Positions 25,180-32,464 of a stretch of 64,000 bases of DNA are shown here, piece after piece. Location: contig NZ_CP035704.1 in the NCBI RefSeq assembly GCF_004168365.1, positions 2,728,001 to 2,792,000 of the forward strand. The letters run 5' to 3'. Both the position numbers and the translations under genes were made by a program. The first letter of the stretch is position 1; every line of letters starts with the position of its first letter. This stretch comes from Pseudolysobacter antarcticus (GTDB taxonomy: Bacteria; Pseudomonadota; Gammaproteobacteria; Xanthomonadales; Rhodanobacteraceae). The notes beneath the pieces are model-generated. The model saw only the letters and a program-made list of their open reading frames with translations. It was not told where the DNA came from and made no database searches.

Positions 25180-27090
25180 ATGCGCGTGATTTATGTGTTC
25201 GCTTGCGCGCTCAGCGTCATTCTGCTATTTGCCGGCTGCGCCAAGACACCTGCGCCGCCCGCACAATCGCGCCTGGTCGTACTCGGTTTCGACGGTATGG
25301 ATCCGCTGCTGACCGAACGCGGCATGGCGGATGGTACTTTGCCGCATTTTGCACAATTGGCAAAAAGTGGACATTACCAGCGCCTCGCCACCACCAACCC
25401 GCCGCAATCGCCCGTGGCCTGGGCCAGTTTTGCCACCGGCGGCAATCCGGGCGCGCATGGAATTTTCGATTTCCTGCGCCGTGACGCGAGCAACTACACG
25501 CCGGATTTTTCGATCGCGATGACCACGCCCGCGAGCCACGTATTGCGGTTGTTCGGCTGGGAATTGCCGCTCGATTCCGCGAGCGTACACAGCCGTCGCG
25601 ATGGCGAAGCATTCTGGTCGACAGCCGAACGCGCGGGTGATCGTGCGACCGTGCTGCGCGTGCCAGTCACCTACCCGCCCGACGACATCACGCGCATGCT
25701 TTCCGGCATGGGCGTACCGGATCTGCTCGGCTCGCAGGGCACGTATACGATTTATGCAACGCGGCCCATTCCCGGCGCCGAAAATGGCGGGCGTGTCGAA
25801 CTCGTGCAGATCGGCGATGACGGTTCGATCCATAGCCAGTTCAATGGCCCCGCTCATCCGCTCAAACCTGCAGCGCCCGCGCTCAGCGTGCCATTGCAAC
25901 TCGCGCCGGAAAACAACGCCGCGCGATTGAGTCTGGGCGGCCAAACATTGTCATTGAAGGTCGGCGAGTGGTCGCCGTGGATCCATTTGCATTTCGATTT
26001 CGCCGGTGTCGGCAGCGTTGCCGGTATGGTGCGCGTGTATCTGATCGAGAGTTTCCCGCGGCCGTTGTTGTACGTGTCGCCGATCAATCTCGACCCGAGC
26101 GACCCCGCCGCACCGATCACGGCGCCGCCCGGTTACGCCGCCGAACTCGCGCACAGCATCGGCGATTTCCACACCCTCGGCATGCCCGAAGAAACCTGGG
26201 CGCTAAACCAAGGCCACATGACCGAACAAGGCTGGCTCGACATGGTGAAAACCACCTTGGCCGAAGGCGAAGCGATGCTCTACGACTCGCTCAAGCGCAA
26301 CGACAGTGAACTCGTGATCGAAGTATTCGTGCAGACCGATCGTGTCAGTCATATGTTCTGGCGCGGCATCGATCAGCAACATCCGTTGTATGCGCAATCC
26401 AGCGCGCTCGCACGCGGTGCGATTCCGTGGATTTACCACGAGGCCGATCGTGTGCTCGGCGAAGTGCAATCGCGCCTGCAACCCGGCGACAAACTGCTGG
26501 TGTTGTCCGACCATGGTTTTGCGTCGTTCCGCCGCGCGGTGCATCTGAACCGCTGGCTGGCGCAACAAGGTTACTTGGTGTTCAAGCCCGGCGCGGATGG
26601 CGTATTACCGCTGTTCGCCCAAGTCGACTGGAGCAAAACGCGCGCTTACGCACTCGGCCTCAATGGCATTTTTTTGAACCTGCGCGGTCGCGAGGCACAA
26701 GGCATCGTCAGCGCAGATTCCGTCGCTGCGCTGAAATCTGAAATCGCCGAAAAACTGCGCGGCCTGCTTGATGCCGATACGCGCGCGATCAATCAGGTAT
26801 TCGATGCCAGCGCGATCTACAGCGGGCCACACATCGGTGACGCGCCTGATCTGATTGTCGGTTATGCGCCCGGCTATCGCGCATCGTGGCAGACCACACT
26901 CGGCGCTACGCCCGCGACCGCGATCGAAGACAATCGCCAACTCTGGAGCGGCGATCATTGCATCGATCCCGATACGGTGCCGGGCGTGTTGTTCACGTCG
27001 TTTGCGCTGGATGCGCCGATCACCGGTATTGCCGATCTCGGCGCCGCAATCCTGCGTCAGCTGCCGGCTCCAGCAAAAACCTCACCATGA
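25180..27090 (+). CDS. Alkaline-phosphatase-superfamily lipoprotein (type I phosphodiesterase/pyrophosphatase-like)
   Basis: A 636-residue lipoprotein (lipobox FAGC, Cys20). Metal-binding Asp38 in VLGFDGMDP, likely nucleophile Ser77 in QSPVAWASFATG, then GGNPGAHGIFDF, LVIEVFVQTDRVSHMFWR (Asp and His ligands) and LVLSDHGF (Asp-His pair) make up the two-metal centre of the phosphodiesterase/nucleotide pyrophosphatase group (PF01663). An Arg-free, Ser-type nucleophile fits phosphatase or phosphotransferase action, not formylglycine sulfatase. The ATG at 25180 is chosen because it opens a lipoprotein signal; the frame runs 10 codons upstream into the previous gene. Its stop overlaps the next start (ATGA). 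Substrate is unknown; a periplasm-facing head-group or glycan enzyme is likely. Confidence 0.85.
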   Translation: MRVIYVFACALSVILLFAGCAKTPAPPAQSRLVVLGFDGMDPLLTERGMADGTLPHFAQLAKSGHYQRLATTNPPQSPVAWASFATGGNPGAHGIFDFLRRDASNYTPDFSIAMTTPASHVLRLFGWELPLDSASVHSRRDGEAFWSTAERAGDRATVLRVPVTYPPDDITRMLSGMGVPDLLGSQGTYTIYATRPIPGAENGGRVELVQIGDDGSIHSQFNGPAHPLKPAAPALSVPLQLAPENNAARLSLGGQTLSLKVGEWSPWIHLHFDFAGVGSVAGMVRVYLIESFPRPLLYVSPINLDPSDPAAPITAPPGYAAELAHSIGDFHTLGMPEETWALNQGHMTEQGWLDMVKTTLAEGEAMLYDSLKRNDSELVIEVFVQTDRVSHMFWRGIDQQHPLYAQSSALARGAIPWIYHEADRVLGEVQSRLQPGDKLLVLSDHGFASFRRAVHLNRWLAQQGYLVFKPGADGVLPLFAQVDWSKTRAYALGLNGIFLNLRGREAQGIVSADSVAALKSEIAEKLRGLLDADTRAINQVFDASAIYSGPHIGDAPDLIVGYAPGYRASWQTTLGATPATAIEDNRQLWSGDHCIDPDTVPGVLFTSFALDAPITGIADLGAAILRQLPAPAKTSP

Positions 27091-27869
27091 ATCTCGGCCT
27101 GCTCGATCTGCCCGCGCCGCTGCTCGATACGCTGGATTCGGCATTAACCGCATTGGCTCTGCCAACGCTCGTGCGAATGATTATTTACGCGATCGCATCG
27201 GCCTGGCTCGGCATGATTTTGTACCGGCGTTTTTCCGATCAGGCCGCGCTCACCGATCTGCGCCAGAAAGTGCAAGCGAGTCAGCGCGCGCTGGCATTGC
27301 ATGCTGGAGATTTCACCGAGTTGCGTGGTTTGATCCGCAACAATTTCCTGCTGTCGTTGCGCCAGCTCGGCCTGAGTTTGCGTCCGGCGTTGCTGGCGAG
27401 TTTGCCGCTGCTGTTTCTGATGCCGTGGTTATCGAATCGTTTTGCATTTGAACCACCACCGACAGGCGCCTCGATCAACGTCTGTGCCGAACCGATCAGC
27501 GCGATTCCGTTGCTGCGCTGGCAACCAGCGGATACTGCAATAATTATCGACAGCGGCTGCTGGCAAGTGAATTCGCCGCGCACCGCAGCAAGCAGCGAGC
27601 TCGTCGATAACACCGGGCGTTCACTGCTCAGCATCCCCGATGCGCATACCAGCGGCATAAAGCATAAACACATCTGGCTAAACTATCTGATCGGCAATCC
27701 GGCCGGGTATTTGCCGGACGATGCACCGGTTCAGGCGTTGCATATCACCCTGCCACCACGCGAGCTGATCCACCTCGGCCCTAGCTGGATGCGCGGTTGG
27801 GAATTCAGTTATTTCCTGATCGTATTCGGTGCTTCGATCTGGTTGAAATTACGCTGGCGGCTGAGCTGA
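27087..27869 (+). CDS. Membrane protein, possibly Oxa1/EMC3-superfamily-like
   Basis: A 260-residue inner-membrane protein of unrecognised family. Helix 1 about 30-49, then an amphipathic, coiled-coil-like segment (52-90, rich in Gln, Arg and Leu), helix 2 about 95-115 beginning RPALLASLPLLFLMPWL, an extracytoplasmic domain of about 110 residues with two Cys that may pair, and a last helix near the C-terminus (FSYFLIVFGASIWL). The order helix, cytoplasmic coiled coil, Arg-Pro helix ending PWL closely resembles DUF106/EMC3/TMCO1 proteins of the Oxa1 insertase superfamily, but this is pattern recognition only. It overlaps the preceding gene by four bases, so it is translationally coupled to the phosphodiesterase-like lipoprotein. 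Confidence 0.7.
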   Translation: MNLGLLDLPAPLLDTLDSALTALALPTLVRMIIYAIASAWLGMILYRRFSDQAALTDLRQKVQASQRALALHAGDFTELRGLIRNNFLLSLRQLGLSLRPALLASLPLLFLMPWLSNRFAFEPPPTGASINVCAEPISAIPLLRWQPADTAIIIDSGCWQVNSPRTAASSELVDNTGRSLLSIPDAHTSGIKHKHIWLNYLIGNPAGYLPDDAPVQALHITLPPRELIHLGPSWMRGWEFSYFLIVFGASIWLKLRWRLS

Positions 27870-27932
27870 TCAGCCGCAGCGGATGACGACGAATTCCGTG
27901 CCGCGAAAACATAACTGCACAAGCGCGAGCCG

Positions 27933-30900
27933 CTACAAAACCTGCACCAGTGACGCCGCCAACAAACGCGCCATCAGCGATTTCAGCGCGAGCGGCTTGA
28001 GCGGTTTGTACAGCAGATGGCAATCAGCAGCAGCCACCGCGAGCCGCACTTCTTCGCCATGATCAGCCGTGATGATGATGCAAGGTTGTTGCGCGCAGAT
28101 CAGACGATCGCGCAGTTGCAAACCAGTGATGCCGTCATCGAGATGGTAATCGAGCAGCAATAAATCCGGCAGCAGATTTTGCGTCAACCGTTCCGCCTCC
28201 TCGCAGTTGCGCGCGCTAAGCACTTCGCAATTCCAACCGCTGAGCAAGGCCTGCATCGCCTTGAGCACGGCGGGATCATTATCGACCACCAACACGCTGC
28301 AATACGCGGCATGTGTCGGCTCATCGACAGCGATTGCGGGCGCAACAATCTGTGCAACGACCCGACTCGCGCGAATCGCAAACATCGTGCCGCGGCCAGG
28401 ATACGAGCGCAGAATCAAACGATGGTCGAGCAGACGCGCGATGCGCTCCGCAATCGCCAAGCCGAGGCCCAGTCCCTGCCCGCCCGGATCGAGTCGACGA
28501 AACTCTTCGAAGATCAAATCGCGATTGGCTTCGGCGATGCCCGGGCCGGTATCCCAGACTTCGATCGACAATGTTTCGCCGATACGCCGGCAACCGAGCA
28601 CGATGCGACCGCGCTCGGTGTAACGCACGGCGTTGGCGAGAAAGTTTTGCAGGATGCGGCGCAACAGTTGCGGATCGCTTTCGATCCACGCGCCACAACG
28701 CACGTAATGCAATTCGAGATTTTTCTCGCGCGCGAGCACGCGAAATTCCGCGGCTAGATGCGCGAGCCATTCGTCGACGCAAAACGGCTGGCGCTTCGGT
28801 GCCATACCGCCGGCATCCAGCCGCGAAATGTCGAGCAGCCCGGTGAGCAGATCTTCGGCCGAGTTCAGCGCGCCATCGATGTTGTTCACCGCATCGCGAT
28901 ATTGCGCATGCACGAGTTGTTGAGCGAGTGCATGGGTGAACAGATGTGCAGCATTCAACGGCTGTGCGAGATCATGACTGATCGCGGCAAGGAATCGTGT
29001 CTTGGCCTGATTCGCGCGTTCGGCCTCGCCCTTCGCCGCGCTGAGCTCGACGGTGCGGGCGATCACACGTTGTTCGAGCGTTTCGGCGGCGTGCTTGAGT
29101 TCGGCTTCGGTACGGCGGAACGCGGTGACGTCGGTGAACGTCGCGACGAAACCACCACCCGGCATCGGATTGCCACGAATCTCGACCACACGATCAAACG
29201 GAAACGTGCGTTCGGCAACATACGGCGTGCCGGCGCGCATATGCGCGATGCGTTTGTCGACTTCGATATCGACGCCGCTGGCACCAACCAATCCTCGTAT
29301 CGCGTTATGCCGCACCAGCTCGGCGACGGGAACGCCAACGCGCAGTACGTCCGGCGGATAATCGAATAATTTTGCATAAGGTTGATTCCACGCGACGACG
29401 TTCAAGTCACGATCGACCACGCTGATGCCTTGGCTCATGTTTTCGAGCGCGGCTTCGAGCACACGCTGATTGAATCGCAGGTCGCGCGACGCTTCGCCAA
29501 CGATCACAGCAACCGTTTCGAGTTCGGTGCTGCGTTCGCGCCGCGCCACGGTCAACAGCAAACGCGCGGATGATGCACCGATCACGGCGGCGAGCTCGTG
29601 TTCTACTTCGGCGATCAAGGTTTCGGGTGCGAGCGCGTGCGCATCGGTCGCGTGGAAAAGCACACACACACGTTGCTCGGCAAGAAATCGCGTCGCCAGC
29701 GCACGCAACTCGCCGAAGCCGACCCCGCCGAGTTTTGCGCTCGCTGGCGGATGCGCAAAACGCGACGCCGCGACCAGCAGCAGCACGGCGATATTGGCGA
29801 GCAGGCTCAGGATCACCGCGCGACTCAGGCGACTCCATTCGCCGAGGCCCGCCAGGTGATCCGGCGCAAGCCAGACAATGCCGAACGGTCCATCGTGCAA
29901 CCATACCAAGTGCGGATTCAGCAGCAGCGGCAGCAACAATGCGTAAACCCAGATCGCCGTGCCTGCGATCAGTCCCGCACCGACCGCGCGCGCGCCGAGT
30001 TGCGGTCGATAAATCGCCACGATTACTGCCGGCGCAATCGCCGAAAGTGCCGAGAAAGAAATCGCGCCGATGTCCGCGAGCGCATCGCTGGCGATCAGTG
30101 CGCGGCTGTAAACCCATGCCAGCAATACCACGGCAAGAATTACCACGCGCCGCTGGATCAACACCTCGCCACGCAGATCGCTGCTGCTGCGGCCCCAGCC
30201 CGCGCGCACCCGCAACGGCGCGATCCAGTGGTTGCCGATCATCAGGCTCAGCGCGAGCGTGGCGACGATCACCATGCTCGTGGCTGCACTCAATCCGCCG
30301 AGAAATCCAAGCAGCGCCAAGCCACCCTGCCCTTGCGACAGCGGCAACGCCAGCACGTACAAATCGGACGACACGCCGGCGCTGCCGAGCAACGCATCGC
30401 CGGCGCGCGCGAGCGGCAGGATCGGCAGCGCGATCAGCAACATGTACAGCGGAAACATCCAGCGCGCGGTGCGCACATGAAGCGGGTCGCGGCATTCGAC
30501 CACACCGGCATGAAACTGGTGCGGCAGGATAAACATCGCGAGTGCGCCGAGCAGCACCAGCGCGGGAAATCCAGACGCACCGTCAGGCGGTTGCACATGC
30601 ACCGGCACATCCGGCACGTGCAAACCGAACAGCACCATCGCGCCAAGCGCGAGCATCGCACCGAGCTTGAACAACGACTCGAACGCCATCGCCAAAACCA
30701 GGCCACGATTGTGTTCAGTGACACTCGCGCGGCGCGTGCCGAACAACATCGCAAACAGTGCCATCAACAATGCGACGTAGAGCGCGCTGTCCTGCCACGC
30801 GGGCGTAGCGAACGTGCGCGAACTCACCAGCATGCCGTAGCTCATCGCCACGGCTTTGAGCTGCAGCGAAATGTACGGCACGATGCCCAGCACGGCGACC

Positions 30901-31259
30901 GCGGTGATGAGTGCGGCGAGCAGCGAGTTGCGCCCGAGCCTAGTGGCGATAAGGTCGGCCAGCGACGTGCTGTTGTGGGTACGCGCGATCACCACAAGGC
31001 GTTCGAGCAGGCCCGAGCCGAAGATGTACAACACAATCGATCCGGCAAACGTCGGTGGCAGCCACCAGCCCGAGCGCGAGGCCTGCGTGACCGTGCCGTA
31101 GAACGTCCACGAAGTGCAATGCACCGCGAGCGAAAGCGCATAAATCGCGGGCCAGAAGCGCGTGAAAGCCTGCGGTCGGCGATCGCCGTACAAAGCCGCA
31201 CCAAACAGCAATCCAAGCCAGATCAGGCCGGCGCCGAGCACCAGCGCATCAGGCAACAT
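27933..31259 (-). CDS. Hybrid histidine kinase with an SLC5 transporter domain (CrbS/MxtR type)
   Basis: A 1108-residue inner-membrane sensor. Residues 1-500 are a sodium/solute-symporter-like (SLC5) domain of about 12-13 helices; 505-590 fit the STAC linker; a PAS domain (PAS_7-like) spans about 604-715; the HisKA H-box is FLAAISHDLAQPLNAA (His762); the ATPase has FLANAVRYTERG (N box) and DTGPGI (903-908); and the C-terminal receiver (988-1108) has its phosphoacceptor Asp1037 in LLLLDYHLDD. Relatives (CrbS in Vibrio, MxtR and ErcS' in Pseudomonas) signal to a LuxR-type regulator that controls acetate use. Such a regulator lies at 16.7 kb. Downstream on the same strand there is nothing; the PHB depolymerase gene is immediately upstream on the same strand. 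Confidence 0.92.
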   Translation of the reverse strand: MLPDALVLGAGLIWLGLLFGAALYGDRRPQAFTRFWPAIYALSLAVHCTSWTFYGTVTQASRSGWWLPPTFAGSIVLYIFGSGLLERLVVIARTHNSTSLADLIATRLGRNSLLAALITAVAVLGIVPYISLQLKAVAMSYGMLVSSRTFATPAWQDSALYVALLMALFAMLFGTRRASVTEHNRGLVLAMAFESLFKLGAMLALGAMVLFGLHVPDVPVHVQPPDGASGFPALVLLGALAMFILPHQFHAGVVECRDPLHVRTARWMFPLYMLLIALPILPLARAGDALLGSAGVSSDLYVLALPLSQGQGGLALLGFLGGLSAATSMVIVATLALSLMIGNHWIAPLRVRAGWGRSSSDLRGEVLIQRRVVILAVVLLAWVYSRALIASDALADIGAISFSALSAIAPAVIVAIYRPQLGARAVGAGLIAGTAIWVYALLLPLLLNPHLVWLHDGPFGIVWLAPDHLAGLGEWSRLSRAVILSLLANIAVLLLVAASRFAHPPASAKLGGVGFGELRALATRFLAEQRVCVLFHATDAHALAPETLIAEVEHELAAVIGASSARLLLTVARRERSTELETVAVIVGEASRDLRFNQRVLEAALENMSQGISVVDRDLNVVAWNQPYAKLFDYPPDVLRVGVPVAELVRHNAIRGLVGASGVDIEVDKRIAHMRAGTPYVAERTFPFDRVVEIRGNPMPGGGFVATFTDVTAFRRTEAELKHAAETLEQRVIARTVELSAAKGEAERANQAKTRFLAAISHDLAQPLNAAHLFTHALAQQLVHAQYRDAVNNIDGALNSAEDLLTGLLDISRLDAGGMAPKRQPFCVDEWLAHLAAEFRVLAREKNLELHYVRCGAWIESDPQLLRRILQNFLANAVRYTERGRIVLGCRRIGETLSIEVWDTGPGIAEANRDLIFEEFRRLDPGGQGLGLGLAIAERIARLLDHRLILRSYPGRGTMFAIRASRVVAQIVAPAIAVDEPTHAAYCSVLVVDNDPAVLKAMQALLSGWNCEVLSARNCEEAERLTQNLLPDLLLLDYHLDDGITGLQLRDRLICAQQPCIIITADHGEEVRLAVAAADCHLLYKPLKPLALKSLMARLLAASLVQVL

Positions 31260-31295
31260 GCATGCGCTCCGTATCGATTTTTCTTGTGTCCGATT

Positions 31296-32327
31296 TTATT
31301 GCAGCGCTGCGCCGAGTGCCGCGGCCACACGCGCAATGAGTTGCATCTGCGCACCGCTGCGAGCGTCGTAGTCGGCACCGCTGTAACCCCACCAGTCCCA
31401 GCATGCTTTCGGATTCAATGGCGCGTAAGTCGCATGCGTTTGAGGATACAACACAACGACGTGATAGGCGTCGGCCCAGCGATTGTAACCGGCGTCCTTG
31501 ACGAAACTCTGGCCGACCGATTCGGCATTCTGCAAACAACCATGAAATACGATGTGCAACGAACAGCGCGCACCGGCCGCGCAATCTTTCGGCACGTAGA
31601 CATAACCGGTGTCAGCGAGGAAATCGTTTTTCTCGGCGGTGCGATATGTGGCCTGAGAAAAGCTGCGCAGCTCGCCACCGGCATCGCCGAACGGTGTTGC
31701 CGGCTCGCCGTAAAGGTGATGGAAGATGGCGCCTGCTGCATCAAAACCACAATGCCCGAGATACGGCGATTCGCTCTTGTGGCAATCGCTGCCAGCGGTT
31801 TCGGTCGGCAAGGTATGCGCAAAATCACGCGCATCATCCACACTCACGTTGATGGCAGAATCCGGCAATATCTGGCGATAAAATTCAGCACTCAAACGAC
31901 TCACAGATTCGGCCACCGTCGCATCTTCTCGACCGTGCAGCACATACACATGATCGCCACTCAGGCCGGTGAGTGGCGCGATTTCACCATGTTCTGCGCG
32001 TTGCCGCGCGGCTGCGAGCATCGTCGCCAAATCGGCCGCGGCATCCGCTTTCGGATTCATGCAAAACGCGAGAGCGACATCGAGTTTTCCATCGGCGCAA
32101 TGATACGGCCCACCCGCGATCAGCGCGGCGCCGTTGACGTGATCGGAAAACGCAACGTGCATCTGCGTCGCCATGTAGGCACCAGACGAGATGCCGGACA
32201 CCATCGTGTGCGCCGGATCAAGATTGAGTTTCGGCAGCGGCGTCGCTGCGGGTTTTGCTGCACACGCGCCGAGCGCGATGCTCAGTGTGCCGATGGCGAT
32301 GACGCGGATACGTGTTTCGTGAATCAT
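31296..32327 (-). CDS. Secreted poly(3-hydroxybutyrate) depolymerase-like esterase
   Basis: A 343-residue hydrolase of the COG3509 type. The signal has a lipobox-like LGAC (about residue 22). The nucleophile elbow is SGISSGAYMATQMHVAF (GxSxG, Ser47), very close to the N-terminus as in PHB depolymerases that lack a separate binding domain. CSLHIVFHGCLQNAESVG and DYDARSGAQMQL are blocks of the catalytic C-terminal half, and there are several Cys for disulfides. HGREDATV may carry the Asp. The likely product is 3-hydroxybutyrate monomer or oligomers, which the oligomer hydrolase at 14.7 kb would finish. It lies 36 bases upstream of the CrbS-like kinase on the same strand, so the two may be co-transcribed. 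A repeat element occupies its upstream region. Confidence 0.85.
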   Translation of the reverse strand: MIHETRIRVIAIGTLSIALGACAAKPAATPLPKLNLDPAHTMVSGISSGAYMATQMHVAFSDHVNGAALIAGGPYHCADGKLDVALAFCMNPKADAAADLATMLAAARQRAEHGEIAPLTGLSGDHVYVLHGREDATVAESVSRLSAEFYRQILPDSAINVSVDDARDFAHTLPTETAGSDCHKSESPYLGHCGFDAAGAIFHHLYGEPATPFGDAGGELRSFSQATYRTAEKNDFLADTGYVYVPKDCAAGARCSLHIVFHGCLQNAESVGQSFVKDAGYNRWADAYHVVVLYPQTHATYAPLNPKACWDWWGYSGADYDARSGAQMQLIARVAAALGAALQ

Positions 32328-32350
32328 TATCGGCGTCCCTGAAAAAAGCC

Positions 32351-32454
32351 GTCATTCCCGCGAAGGCTGGAATCCATGTTGATCTGAAGTGCAAAGTCAA
32401 AATGGATTCCAGCCTTCGCTGGAATGACGAGCAAAAGCTGCGCTGGGAATGACG
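32351..32454. repeat. Palindromic interspersed repeat (REP/MITE-like)
   Basis: A 27-base arm (32351-32377, beginning GTCATTCCCGCGAAGG) is matched by its inverse at 32402-32428 with a single mismatch, around a 24-base centre; a partial third arm (GGGAATGACGG) follows at 32445-32454. The core CATTCCCGCGAAGGCTGGAA is a very common dispersed element in Xanthomonadales and other proteobacteria. It lies between the starts and stops of two minus-strand genes and could act as a transcript attenuator. Confidence 0.85.
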
Positions 32455-32464
32455 GATAGCTAAC

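Noticed and set aside
29598-32342. A 914-codon open frame on the plus strand opposite the hybrid kinase and PHB depolymerase genes
   Set aside because: Composition is Arg/His/Gln-rich with no domain, no ribosome site, and both opposite-strand genes are well-supported families.
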